DNA from: JALOLV01 sp046295175 | GTDB lineage: Bacteria > Bacteroidota > Bacteroidia > Cytophagales > Spirosomataceae | DNA length: 64,000 nt | Assembly (NCBI GenBank): GCA_046295175.1 | Contig: JBKBNY010000001.1 | Coordinates: 1,240,001 to 1,304,000, forward strand | Reading direction: 5' to 3' | Part shown: in pieces, positions 1 through 7,907 of the stretch | How positions within the stretch are numbered: the stretch's first letter is position 1 | Layout: each line of letters begins with the position of its first letter | Notes under the pieces: model-generated | The model's input: only the letters and a program-made list of their open reading frames with translations | The model's database searches: none | What the model was told of the DNA's origin: nothing | Translations under genes and position numbers: made by a program

Positions 1-938
1 ATTCCCATCGAGCTGTACGCTTCGGTATCGGCAATTCGGGTTGTCCAGAGGCTTTCAAAAGTTTTACCATCGAATGTCATCACTCTACCATCAACGGCAT
101 TGACAACGATGTCTTCGATGTTATCTTCATTCAAATCTACCCAAGCGGGCGGTGCGATAAACCCTTTGTCGGGACTGGAGGTCAATTGTTTAGCAGCCGA
201 CAAATCTCCTTTGATAATCATTCCGACATCCCCGACAAACAAATTACCGCCGACGGTTTCGCCACCTGTACCGAAGATAATCTTAGATTTTTCGGGCGAA
301 TCTTTATCGAACCTGACGGCAATCGACATATAAATCTCTTTTTTATCGGGCATTTCGGCTTCGGCCAAGAGTTTACCAGTTGCCGAACTCAAAACAACGA
401 TTCGTCCAGTTGCTCGGTTTGGGTCATGCGGTGGCACCCAAATATCGCCCCCATTCGAGATAATTATATCTTTCAGACCGTCTTTATCAACATCGTGAAT
501 AAACTGCGGATTATAGAAATTGAACCAGCGTTTTTTACCATTATTTGAGTAGAAAGTGGTATCAAATCGCCAGATTGTTTTGCCATTTTTTCCATTCAAA
601 ACCTTGAATTCTGACGAACGACCCGTAATAAAAACATCTTCGATTTGGTCATTATTAATATCCATCAAGGCTGGCGAACCAAAAATTTGGTCTCGTGCCG
701 AATTCCGCCAAAGCATTTTACCCGTTTTTCCGTCTAAAGCAATCATCGCCGAATCGCAGGCTTGAAACTCAAGCCGACCAGCCCCCAAAACGATGTCTTT
801 GACCCCATCTTTGTTTAAATCGGCAGCCCTCGGCGATGAGAAAGTGCCAACGGTTTTTAGCTCTGCCGACCAATTTGATTGAGCAGAAACCCCAAAACAG
901 AGTAAATAAAATGCAAATACAAGAAGCTGGCGTTTCAT
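1..938 (-). CDS. Secreted FG-GAP/PQQ-like beta-propeller protein (3' end outside window)
   Basis: The reading frame opens at ATG 938-936 and stays open to base 1, so the C-terminus is missing. The N-terminus is a signal peptide (MKRQLLVFAFYLLCFGVSAQ). After it come propeller blades with calcium-loop motifs such as DLNKDGVKDIVLG and DINNDQIEDVFITG, alternating with PQQ-like motifs such as ALDGKTGKMLW and LNGKNGKTIWRF. It is clearly a paralogue of the protein at 38335-39837: the blade order and the phrase SSPRAADLN are shared, but this copy is exported without a lipobox. The role is unknown. Such proteins in this phylum are extracytoplasmic and often lie beside SusCD loci, so carbohydrate or surface binding is an inference. 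Confidence 0.85.
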   Translation of the reverse strand, partial: MKRQLLVFAFYLLCFGVSAQSNWSAELKTVGTFSSPRAADLNKDGVKDIVLGAGRLEFQACDSAMIALDGKTGKMLWRNSARDQIFGSPALMDINNDQIEDVFITGRSSEFKVLNGKNGKTIWRFDTTFYSNNGKKRWFNFYNPQFIHDVDKDGLKDIIISNGGDIWVPPHDPNRATGRIVVLSSATGKLLAEAEMPDKKEIYMSIAVRFDKDSPEKSKIIFGTGGETVGGNLFVGDVGMIIKGDLSAAKQLTSSPDKGFIAPPAWVDLNEDNIEDIVVNAVDGRVMTFDGKTFESLWTTRIADTEAYSSMG

Positions 939-1181
939 AGTTTAAGGGTTTCCAAATTTTTATAAAGTGGCAATATTTGCTAATGGTATCCAAAGATAAT
1001 ACTTATCAACTCGCTTCAAAAATCTAAGGTTATCCCCTTTCGTTTTCGATTAATTTACGATTATTTGGTTACTGATATTCGTTAATACTCATCCCTCATA
1101 AAAATATATTATTTTTTTTGGCCGTTAAATAACAAATGTACCTATACGTTAGGTTTATTAGAAAAGATTTCTAATTTTGAG

Positions 1182-1189
1182 TATATTTG
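1182..1189 (+). promoter_or_regulatory. Candidate -7 element for the DUF3467 gene
   Basis: TATATTTG fits the Bacteroidota -7 consensus TAnnTTTG. I see no clear -33 TTTG at the usual distance. The predicted start of transcription falls near 1196, which leaves a leader of about 36 nt before ATG 1232. Confidence 0.4.
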
Positions 1190-1231
1190 CAACCGACTAT
1201 GGAGTCTAACCACTTAACCGTTTTTGTTCAA

Positions 1232-1561
1232 ATGGCAAAAAGAAAAGACGTTCAGGAAGAACCTGAACAACAAATAAATATTGAATTATCGGAGGAGATG
1301 GCTGAGGGAGTTTATGCAAATTTGGCAATGATAGCACATTCAAATACTGAATTTGTAATAGATTTTATAAGATTGATGCCCGGCGTACCTAAGGCAAAAG
1401 TGAAGTCGCGTGTGATTTTGACACCCGAACACGCCCAACGCTTACTGATGGCATTGCAAGATAATATTGCTAAATACGAAGATAATTTCGGTACGATTCG
1501 CGAGACCAACGAGCCTGTTCCGTTTCCGATGAATTTCGGAGGACCGATGGGTGAAGCCTGA
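1232..1561 (+). CDS. DUF3467 family protein
   Basis: This small acidic protein of 109 aa matches the DUF3467 family by its core phrases INIELSEEMAEGVYANLA, DFIRLMPGVPKAKVKSR and LTPEHAQRLLMALQDNI. The biochemical function of the family is not known. I prefer ATG 1232 (MAKRKD...) over the upstream in-frame TTG 1187 or ATG 1199, because 1187 lies inside the -7 promoter element and the extra residues do not resemble the family. It is a single-gene unit: its own promoter lies upstream and a strong intrinsic terminator lies 40 nt downstream. There are no membrane segments or signal peptide, so it should be cytoplasmic. Confidence 0.9.
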   Translation: MAKRKDVQEEPEQQINIELSEEMAEGVYANLAMIAHSNTEFVIDFIRLMPGVPKAKVKSRVILTPEHAQRLLMALQDNIAKYEDNFGTIRETNEPVPFPMNFGGPMGEA

Positions 1562-1601
1562 TTGATTTCGGGATTTATGTTTTCGGATTGAAGATTCTAT
1601 C

Positions 1602-1630
1602 AAGTCCGCAAAGAGAACCTTTGCGGACTT
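1602..1630 (+). terminator. Intrinsic terminator of the DUF3467 gene
   Basis: A perfect 12-bp stem (AAGTCCGCAAAG / CTTTGCGGACTT) with a 5-nt loop is followed by TTATTTTT. It may also serve the convergent gene ending at 1674. Confidence 0.85.
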
Positions 1631-1673
1631 TTATTTTTAGAAAATAGTGGTTCGATAAATGCATGTTTTCAAA

Positions 1674-4496
1674 TCATTCGTCTTTCATACACCTAAAACC
1701 TACGGTGGCGTTTCGTTCAAAACCCGCCGAAACCCATAAAAGGTGTTGCCGATGCGTCAACTTCTGAGGCCCACCCTGTACATACCACCAGCTTGCTGTT
1801 GGTTTAAAGTAAGAACCACCCTTGAGCATCACGTAGCTGTACGAAGCATTGGCATAAATATCATTGGTCATTTGCCAAACATTGCCGACTAAATCGTTGA
1901 TTAAAAGCGAATTAGGCGAGCGTACCCCAAGTTTATCTATCTTGCCGTTGCCATTATTTACTTTGGTAGAGTCATACTTCATTCCCCACGGATAATCACG
2001 ATTATCGGGGAACTGTGCAGCATATTGCCATTCTTGTTCGGTTGGCAGGCGTTTCCCGTAGTATTGGCAGTAGGCTTGGGCATCTTCGTAATTGACATAA
2101 ACTACTGGATAATTGCCCAAAGTATCCGCTTTTTTTGAGGTTTCTAAGTGTTTCAAGAAATTGTGTTTATCGGCAGGAGAATATTTTGACTTTTTGATAA
2201 ACGATTGATAATCAGCATTCGACACAAGGTTTTGGTCAATAAAAAACGATTTCATTTCATACGACTTACCATTTTGACCATCGGGATAAAACACAAAATC
2301 ATCGCCACGCGTAACGTTGAATTTGAATTGTCCCGCCGGCACCTTTACCATGCCATCGGTACTCCCTTTTTTGGTGGGTTTGGTTTCACTTATCAATCGG
2401 GGTGTTCCTGTTTTGATTTCTACAATTTGCTCATCAATCAGTTGTTTTTCGTCGAATAATTGCACGACAATTTTACCTTCATAAGCTGGGTTTAAAGCAA
2501 CATCGCCGTTGATTGTATTACTGAAATATTTGGCTTTGGTTTTCGGAAAAATTCGCTGTGGTTCTTTGTCATAGCTTGGATTTCCGTACCAAACTCTCAC
2601 CTCCGTTCCTCGGCTGACCTCCAATTCCAAGAAATTTTCGTAAGGCACTAAATTGACTTTCAGCGATTTCCGAAACTTTGCAATCACATCGGCTTCGCTT
2701 TCGTTGTTTGTACCAAGCCACGATTGGTTAAAAGCATCGGTTTCGGCTTCGATATAATATTTGCCTTTGATTTTGACTGGATTCAGCAATTTGTGGTGCC
2801 AAATATCGACAAAGTGGTAATCTGCCGACGAATCTACCTCAAAAAGCGGAGCCTTAAATCCTTCGGGAATCAAACTATAAATCGTGTAGAGTTCTATTTC
2901 AGAAACCCTGTCAGCGTTTTGATTCGTCCATTTATTTACATAAATTTTATCTCTCAAAGTCGAGATAAGCGGAACGTAGTTTTTTGAATGAAACAAAGTC
3001 GAATTCTCTCTCAAAACTCTCGCCACTCGCCCCAAATAACGGTATTGTTCATCCATCCATTCGGTGGGTTTTCCATTCCGAAAAATATTCATTTCTACTC
3101 CATAACCATTAAACAACGAAGTCGTAAATTCTCGTTTGATAGGTTCGAGATAAAGTTCGGCCACTCGGTAAATCGTAAAATCGGGACGAATGAATTTATT
3201 GAGATTAAGCATTGGCGGATAATACAGGGCGTTATGTACTCGCCCCGAAATAATACTCGGCATATTTTTGGGTACAGCCATGCCTTCAGAATACATGATT
3301 ACGCCACTTCGGGCTTTATCAGCAGCGGCTTGTAGCTCTTTGCTCGATTCGCCTTTGGTATCAAGCACTACCCCATCGGCCGAAACCGCCTTCACGAGTT
3401 CGGCCATTCCGCCAAGATGCCCCTCTTGACCCTCTTTTGCTGAGCCTTTGTAGCTCGTGCTTTCATCCCACGGATTATAACAGATAAAAAACTTCGAGCC
3501 GTTTTTACGAGAATACTCGGCTAATTCTTTGATTTTTGGTAGTCCACCGGGTAAATCTCTGAACAAATCCCATTGATTTCGTTGGTCGAGTCCGAGCGTA
3601 GGCCACGTGGGCCAGATTCCAACCACGTCGTTTCCTCCGTAGAGCTTTTTACTTTTTTCGATAAAGTTTTGGTAAGCAGAGTAGCCAAGAACCTCACCCC
3701 CATGCCCCCTCTCCCGATGGAGAGGGGGTGTATTATCTTGTAAAAGCGTACGTGAATAGGTTGCATCGTAAAACCAATTATCCCAAGCCATAATTAAGTG
3801 CATGACGTAGGTGTCTTGAATCCATTTGAGGTCGGGGCGTTGGTAGAGCGATTCATCAAAATGCTCTAAATCGTACAAATAATTTTCTTGAAATGCCTTA
3901 CGAATGCCGTTTTGCCAATCGCCCTGAAAATAATCGGTATAAAGTTCGTAAGTAACCGTTCCTTGCGGAGCAATGATGGTTTCAAATCGTCGTCGAGTAG
4001 ATTTCTCCCACGATTTACGTCGAGTCAAGGCAAAAACTTGGGTGTTATTGCCAAGTTCGATACTCGAATAACCCATTTCCCAAGCGTTATCGGGAACAAT
4101 CACATTGATGGGTTGTTTGTTTGGGATAAATAAATGAGCCCTCGAAAGCGTGTGGTCGCCCAAACCCGTTATAAAAACTTGCTTATCCGAACGCCCCAAC
4201 GGAACGACGTTTCGTAGATTCAATGTATCTTTTGAGATATTCGTAAAAACGATTTTGAGTTTCTGAGCATTCCGAAAATACCCATCTTCGGTAATTTTTA
4301 TGTCAAATTTATTTTTCCAATCGGATTGTAGAGTCGAGGTTTCTTTTTTGTTGATTTCAAACGACAAAAACGGAATTTGGTATTTCGGATTCGCTCCCGA
4401 AAAATCCTTTACCGAACCATCATCACCCAAATTCATTTTGAGATTTTGAGCAATCAGATTAACCGAAAACAGTATAAAGAGTAAAGTTAAACGCAT
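1674..4496 (-). CDS. Secreted TIM-barrel-like (putative glycosidase) protein fused to an FGE/SUMF1-like domain
   Basis: The protein has 940 aa. Residues 1-16 are a signal peptide (MRLTLLFILFSVNLIAQ). Residues of about 30-690 look like a carbohydrate-active TIM barrel plus beta domains, with strands ending in acidic residues such as GVVLDTKGESS and GVIMYSEGMAVP. I do not recognise the exact family. Residues of about 716-940 are an FGE-sulfatase (SUMF1-type) fold: VPAGQF, YEDAQAYCQYYGKRLPTE, EWQYAA, DLVGNVWQMT, MLKGGSY and VGFRC. Where true formylglycine-generating enzymes have two catalytic cysteines after GGSY, this protein has FKPTASWW, so sulfatase-activating activity is unlikely. Near residue 250 the barrel carries an insert encoded by a palindromic repeat (see 3690-3728). 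The gene is not closely coupled to its neighbours. Confidence 0.75.
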   Translation of the reverse strand: MRLTLLFILFSVNLIAQNLKMNLGDDGSVKDFSGANPKYQIPFLSFEINKKETSTLQSDWKNKFDIKITEDGYFRNAQKLKIVFTNISKDTLNLRNVVPLGRSDKQVFITGLGDHTLSRAHLFIPNKQPINVIVPDNAWEMGYSSIELGNNTQVFALTRRKSWEKSTRRRFETIIAPQGTVTYELYTDYFQGDWQNGIRKAFQENYLYDLEHFDESLYQRPDLKWIQDTYVMHLIMAWDNWFYDATYSRTLLQDNTPPLHRERGHGGEVLGYSAYQNFIEKSKKLYGGNDVVGIWPTWPTLGLDQRNQWDLFRDLPGGLPKIKELAEYSRKNGSKFFICYNPWDESTSYKGSAKEGQEGHLGGMAELVKAVSADGVVLDTKGESSKELQAAADKARSGVIMYSEGMAVPKNMPSIISGRVHNALYYPPMLNLNKFIRPDFTIYRVAELYLEPIKREFTTSLFNGYGVEMNIFRNGKPTEWMDEQYRYLGRVARVLRENSTLFHSKNYVPLISTLRDKIYVNKWTNQNADRVSEIELYTIYSLIPEGFKAPLFEVDSSADYHFVDIWHHKLLNPVKIKGKYYIEAETDAFNQSWLGTNNESEADVIAKFRKSLKVNLVPYENFLELEVSRGTEVRVWYGNPSYDKEPQRIFPKTKAKYFSNTINGDVALNPAYEGKIVVQLFDEKQLIDEQIVEIKTGTPRLISETKPTKKGSTDGMVKVPAGQFKFNVTRGDDFVFYPDGQNGKSYEMKSFFIDQNLVSNADYQSFIKKSKYSPADKHNFLKHLETSKKADTLGNYPVVYVNYEDAQAYCQYYGKRLPTEQEWQYAAQFPDNRDYPWGMKYDSTKVNNGNGKIDKLGVRSPNSLLINDLVGNVWQMTNDIYANASYSYVMLKGGSYFKPTASWWYVQGGPQKLTHRQHLLWVSAGFERNATVGFRCMKDE
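3690..3728. repeat. GC-rich palindromic repeat inserted in a CDS (copy A)
   Basis: A 39-bp element with a perfect 10-bp stem, CCCCCTCTCC / GGAGAGGGGG, and the loop CGAT. It lies in frame inside the 940-aa gene and encodes PPLHRERGHGGEV on the minus strand. It is homologous to copy B at 37709-37745, which is read in a different frame. The GC content is far above that of the host gene. Confidence 0.8.
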
Positions 4497-4525
4497 AGTT
4501 TTTGATGAATAGATGAGAGAACTGA

Positions 4526-4558
4526 ACTCATGGGATGCCTCTAAGTCATCCCATGAGT
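4526..4558 (-). terminator. Hairpin spanning the stop codon of the gamma-carbonic anhydrase gene
   Basis: A perfect 12-bp stem (ACTCATGGGATG / CATCCCATGAGT) has a 9-nt loop that contains the TAG stop codon at 4543-4541. No T-run follows on the minus strand, so termination efficiency is uncertain; mRNA 3'-end stabilisation is the alternative. Confidence 0.45.
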
Positions 4559-5038
4559 AACTTTAAACTTACCTGCTTGGTGTTCTTTGGCCATTTCTAC
4601 GTAATGAGCGGCACTCATTTCGAGCATTTGGGCGTATTCGGGCGAAATCTGCTTGACAACCTTTGCGGGCATACCCAAAACCATCGAGTAGTCGGGTACT
4701 TCCATGCCCTCGGTTACGAGTGCGTGAGCCCCGATGATACAATATTTCCCGATTTTGGCACGATTCAGAATAGTCGCTCGCATACCGACCAAAGAGTTAT
4801 CGCCAACGGTAGCTCCATGCACAATCGCACCGTGGCCTACGGTTACGTTATCGCCGATAATAGTCGGTTCGCCGTAGTCGGCATGCAGAATCGCTCCGTC
4901 TTGGATATTGGTTCGGTCTCCGATTACTATTTTCTCAACATCGGCCCTAATTACTGCCGAATACCAAACTGAGGCATCTTCGCCGAGATTCACATCGCCG
5001 ATGACCGTGGCATTGGCAGCGATAAAGTTTTTTGCCAT
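4541..5038 (-). CDS. Gamma-carbonic anhydrase family hexapeptide-repeat protein
   Basis: The protein has 165 aa starting at ATG 5038 (MAKNFIAANATVIGD). A longer in-frame start at 5140 would overlap the divergent gene at 5104 and adds unrelated residues. The chain is a left-handed beta-helix of isoleucine-rich hexapeptides (IIGDNVTVGHGAIVHG). It carries the metal-ligand histidines expected of the family (LHADYG and GHGAIVHG), then a C-terminal helix. Members of this group (YrdA/PaaY/CaiE-like) are trimers that bind zinc or iron. Some are carbonic anhydrases and many have unproven substrates. The protein is cytoplasmic. A divergent promoter (TAATTTTG on the minus strand at 5091-5084) fits a leader of about 40 nt. 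Confidence 0.9.
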   Translation of the reverse strand: MAKNFIAANATVIGDVNLGEDASVWYSAVIRADVEKIVIGDRTNIQDGAILHADYGEPTIIGDNVTVGHGAIVHGATVGDNSLVGMRATILNRAKIGKYCIIGAHALVTEGMEVPDYSMVLGMPAKVVKQISPEYAQMLEMSAAHYVEMAKEHQAGKFKVTHGMT

Positions 5039-5103
5039 AAACGTATAGGGTTTAGATAAATTTATGAATTTTGTAAATACTCTCAAAATTAGGCGATTAA
5101 TCA

Positions 5104-5565
5104 ATGAATTCGGACTTCCTGACCAAAAATAAAGATACAATTCTGTACGGGATTTCGCTGGCAGTTTTACTGTTTTTGCTAAAATGGCTCGAAATCAGGT
5201 TTGTCGTCATCAATCACGCCTTTGAGATTTATGCCGGAATCATCGCCGTGCTGTTTACTGCCTTAGGGATTTGGCTCTCTATGAAACTTACCAAACCTAA
5301 AGTACAAATCCAAGTTGTCGAAAAAGAGGTTGACGAAGAATTTGTTTTGAATGAGAATGAACTCAACCGATTGGGATTGAGTAGAAGAGAATTGGAGGTG
5401 CTTCAACTTATGGCCGATGGATTGAGCAATCAGGAAATCGCCGACAAGCTGTTTGTATCGCTCAATACGATTAAGACACATTCATCAAAAGTTTTTGAAA
5501 AATTAGACGTAAAACGCCGTACTCAAGCCATCGAAAAAGCCAAAAGGCTGAGCCTGATTAGTTAG
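5104..5565 (+). CDS. Membrane-anchored LuxR-type HTH regulator
   Basis: The protein has 153 aa. Residues 12-30 and 40-60 are two transmembrane helices (LYGISLAVLLFLLKWL and AGIIAVLFTALGIWLSM). Residues of about 88-150 are a GerE/LuxR helix-turn-helix (LSRRELEVLQLMADGLSNQE, IADKLFVSLNTIKTHSSK). There is no receiver domain, so the signal is probably sensed in the membrane or through the partner gene. It is followed at 113 nt by a DUF4199 membrane protein on the same strand. An inverted repeat at 5571-5625, between the two genes, could be its binding site. Target genes are not known. Confidence 0.88.
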   Translation: MNSDFLTKNKDTILYGISLAVLLFLLKWLEIRFVVINHAFEIYAGIIAVLFTALGIWLSMKLTKPKVQIQVVEKEVDEEFVLNENELNRLGLSRRELEVLQLMADGLSNQEIADKLFVSLNTIKTHSSKVFEKLDVKRRTQAIEKAKRLSLIS

Positions 5566-5570
5566 GATGT

Positions 5571-5625
5571 CTCATACTTTGGTATGAAAATCGGATTTTT
5601 GAGCAAAATCACCCAAAAGTATGAG
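5571..5625. promoter_or_regulatory. Inverted repeat between the LuxR-type regulator and DUF4199 gene
   Basis: The arms CTCATACTTT (5571-5580) and AAAGTATGAG (5616-5625) are perfect 10-bp inverted copies separated by 35 nt. They begin right after the regulator's stop codon. This may be an operator for the regulator or a transcript-level hairpin. No T-run follows the right arm, so it is not an obvious terminator. Confidence 0.45.
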
Positions 5626-5678
5626 CCAAATCTCTCAATAACTCTCCAGTTTTGTGGCATAAAACAAATCGCAAAAAC

Positions 5679-6191
5679 ATGAAAAAAATCATCTTTACCA
5701 ATGGTCTTATTTCGGGCGGAATCCTCGCCGTATTTTTAGTATCTTCGATGGCCTATTGCTATTCGGTCAATAACTACGAGGGCAATATGCTCGTGGGTTA
5801 CGCTTCGATGATTCTGGCGTTTTCGACCATCTTTATCGGAATCCGTAACTTTAGAGATAAGCACAGCGAAGGCATCATCAAGTTCGGAACAGCCTTCCGA
5901 ATCGGGGCTTACATCTCGCTCATCGCATCTACAATCTATGTATTGGTCTGGTTGATAGACTATTACTTTTTTATCCCCGATTTTATGGATAAATATTCGG
6001 CCCAAATGCTGAGGCAATATCAAGCAAGCGGGATTTCGGCAACCGATTTTACGGCCAAACAAGCCGAAATGGATATGTACAAAGACATGTATAAAAATCC
6101 GATTTGGGTGATTTTGCTAACCTACATGGAAATCCTACCGATAGGTCTGATTATCTCTCTTATCTGTGCCTTGATTCTGAGAAGGAAATAG
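5679..6191 (+). CDS. DUF4199 family membrane protein
   Basis: The protein has 170 aa starting at ATG 5679 (MKKIIFTNGLISGG). It has four predicted membrane helices: LISGGILAVFLVSSMAYCY, MLVGYASMILAFSTIFIGI, AYISLIASTIYVLVWLI and ILLTYMEILPIGLIISLICA. The motif IRNFRDKHSEGIIKFGTAFRIG between helices 2 and 3 is the hallmark of DUF4199. The function of the family is unknown. It sits directly downstream of a membrane-anchored LuxR-type regulator, and a regulatory link is inferred from that. Confidence 0.85.
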   Translation: MKKIIFTNGLISGGILAVFLVSSMAYCYSVNNYEGNMLVGYASMILAFSTIFIGIRNFRDKHSEGIIKFGTAFRIGAYISLIASTIYVLVWLIDYYFFIPDFMDKYSAQMLRQYQASGISATDFTAKQAEMDMYKDMYKNPIWVILLTYMEILPIGLIISLICALILRRK

Positions 6192-6247
6192 ATATTAGCC
6201 GCTCCAAAAAGTACGAGGCATATCCAAAAGGATGTGCCTCGTTTGGA

Positions 6248-6454
6248 TTATTCAGCCGTAAACTCCAAAATATCGCCGGGTTGGCATTCTAAGGCGTGAC
6301 AAATGGCTTCTAAAGTGCTAAAACGAATGGCTTTGGCCTTGCCGGTTTTCAGAATAGAGAGATTCGGAAGCGTAATATCAACCTTCTCTGCCAATTCCGA
6401 AAGTGCCATTTTGCGTTTGGCGAGCATCACATCAAGATTTACAATTATTGGCAT
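6248..6454 (-). CDS. Small XRE-family HTH regulator (YozG-like)
   Basis: This 68-aa single-domain Cro/C1-type DNA-binding protein has the helix pattern KMALSELAEKVDITLPNLS, followed by the recognition region and ending in LECQPGDILEF. It is typical of the short regulators that pair with DUF2975 membrane proteins, as yozG/yoaS does in Bacillus. It starts 12 nt after the stop codon of the DUF2975 gene, so the two form one operon. It probably regulates its own operon; the ligand is unknown. Confidence 0.9.
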   Translation of the reverse strand: MPIIVNLDVMLAKRKMALSELAEKVDITLPNLSILKTGKAKAIRFSTLEAICHALECQPGDILEFTAE

Positions 6455-6466
6455 TTTTCTCTATGT

Positions 6467-6994
6467 TTATACGGTTAATTCGTTTTCTTCTTGTATTTCG
6501 ATTCCTCTCTTAAAGACCTGCGATATGATGTACACCAAACCCGCCATGATTAGGCTTTCTTCTACCGAAAAACTTTTGCTGTAATCAAGCGAATAATGGT
6601 GATTAATCCAATTAATGAATCCGTTGCCGATAACTCCCAAAATAGCAATTGACAATAATGAATAACCAATTCTTTCGAGCAGCTTCGCCACAGTCATCTT
6701 AAAAGGATTCTGCAAATTAAAATCCGAGAACATTTGGATAACCCTTATCCAGACCTGGACCTTTAAAATCCCGATGATTATCACTAAACTCATCACCATT
6801 TGGTACAGCCACCAATGATTTACCCTCAATTCGTAATAGCTCAATCCTTTGTAAAGGTCTTTGGCCGCAACAGGATTGAAGTAACTCACGACAAACGAAA
6901 TGATTTTACTACCAACTTCGATTGATAAGCCAATCATCGTAATCCAAGCTACGATTTTCAAAACTACCAGTATTTGTTCGGTTCTTGTTTTCAT
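6467..6994 (-). CDS. DUF2975 family membrane protein
   Basis: The protein has 175 aa and four transmembrane helices: VVLKIVAWITMIGLSIEV, YQMVMSLVIIIGILKVQVW, YSLLSIAILGVIGNGFINW and LIMAGLVYIISQVF. The phrase FSDFNLQNPF before helix 3 and VYIISQVFKRGIEIQEENELTV at the end match DUF2975, whose C-terminus normally reads straight into an XRE regulator gene, as here. The biochemical role is unknown. It is the first gene of a two-gene operon. The start ATG 6994 is followed by a normal charged N-terminus (MKTRTEQ). Confidence 0.88.
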   Translation of the reverse strand: MKTRTEQILVVLKIVAWITMIGLSIEVGSKIISFVVSYFNPVAAKDLYKGLSYYELRVNHWWLYQMVMSLVIIIGILKVQVWIRVIQMFSDFNLQNPFKMTVAKLLERIGYSLLSIAILGVIGNGFINWINHHYSLDYSKSFSVEESLIMAGLVYIISQVFKRGIEIQEENELTV

Positions 6995-7228
6995 TTTTTA
7001 CTTGTATATTTTTTGGTTTTATTAAATTGATGATACAATATTCGATAATTATTTATTGATAAACAATAAATTTTAAATTTTTATCAGTAAATAATTTATG
7101 AATATCAGTTTTTTAGGGATGAGTGGTTATTGCAATCATACCGAAGGCAAGTAGAATTGAAGGTTAGGGTTGGTGAATCTCAAAGAATCCATAACTACCA
7201 CACTATCAATGTTTTTTGCGAGATTTTT

Positions 7229-7259
7229 TTTGAATTTTAAATTATAGTTCATAATTTTG
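7229..7259 (+). promoter_or_regulatory. Strong promoter of the rplKAJL operon
   Basis: TTTG at 7229-7232, a 19-nt spacer and TAATTTTG at 7252-7259 give a full match to the Bacteroidota housekeeping consensus. Transcription should begin near 7265, about 195 nt before rplK. The AT-rich stretch 6995-7228 upstream holds nothing else I can support. Confidence 0.65.
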
Positions 7260-7265
7260 CAGCCC

Positions 7266-7459
7266 GATTCGATAAATCGGCAAAACGTAGCACTTTGCTT
7301 GCTGCCGCGATGGCAACAAAAAAGCTTCCCCTGCAAAGACGCGAAATTTTGAGTAAGAAAACGGCAAGTGCTTGGTTATCAGTCAATTGATTGTGACTCA
7401 GATTGAATCCGAGAACCACGTAATCCGCATTCCGAAAACCTTTTTAATCTGAAAATACA
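7266..7459 (+). promoter_or_regulatory. Structured 5' leader of rplK
   Basis: The leader of about 195 nt contains short stems, for example CCGATT / AATCGG around 7264-7280 and TGCC / GGCA around 7306-7318. In many bacteria ribosomal protein L1 represses its own L11-L1 mRNA by binding a leader site. That this leader serves the same purpose is an inference. A minus-strand open frame at 7136-7336 is not gene-like. Confidence 0.4.
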
Positions 7460-7897
7460 ATGGCGAAAGACATCGCAGGATACGTAAAACTTCAGTGTAA
7501 AGGTGGTCAAGCCAACCCATCGCCGCCAATTGGTCCGGCTTTAGGTTCTAAAGGTTTGAACATCATGGAGTTTTGTAAGCAGTTCAACGCTCGTACCCAA
7601 GACAAAATGGGTATGGTTGTGCCAGTGTTAATTACATATTTCACTGACAAGTCGTTCGAATTCGTAATCAAGACTCCTCCAGCATCAATCATGTTGCTCG
7701 AAGCAGCTAAAGTAAAAACAGGCTCTGACCAACCAAACCGTAAGAAAGTAGGGTCGGTTTCTTGGGACCAAGTGAAAACAATCGCTGAAACCAAAATGCC
7801 TGATTTGAATTGCTTTACTGTAGAATCAGCAATGAAAATGGTAGCTGGTACTGCCCGTAACATGGGTATTACAATCACTGGACAAAAACCTTATTAA
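7460..7897 (+). CDS. rplK: 50S ribosomal protein L11
   Basis: The protein has 145 aa, the normal L11 length. The N-terminal domain carries the conserved GGQANPSPPIGPALGSKGLN, and the C-terminal rRNA-binding domain carries TVESAMKMVAGTARNMGI. L11 binds the GTPase-associated region of 23S rRNA and takes part in factor binding and the stringent response. It is the first gene of rplK-rplA-rplJ-rplL under the promoter at 7229-7259. Unusually for this cluster, the genes before it are not secE/nusG but an unrelated DUF2975/XRE pair on the other strand. Confidence 0.98.
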   Translation: MAKDIAGYVKLQCKGGQANPSPPIGPALGSKGLNIMEFCKQFNARTQDKMGMVVPVLITYFTDKSFEFVIKTPPASIMLLEAAKVKTGSDQPNRKKVGSVSWDQVKTIAETKMPDLNCFTVESAMKMVAGTARNMGITITGQKPY

Positions 7898-7907
7898 TCG
7901 TGAATGA

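Noticed and set aside
5039..5140. Longer N-terminus for the gamma-carbonic anhydrase
   Set aside because: It overlaps the divergent regulator gene and adds residues unlike the family, which starts close to the first beta-helix turn.
7136..7336. Minus-strand 66-codon open frame upstream of rplK
   Set aside because: It covers the rplK promoter and leader, has no family-like motif, and its composition is that of the non-coding leader.
7380..7445. tRNA gene before rplK (tRNA-Trp is often found in this cluster)
   Set aside because: No acceptor stem, T-loop GTTCGA or cloverleaf can be drawn; the window contains no convincing tRNA.
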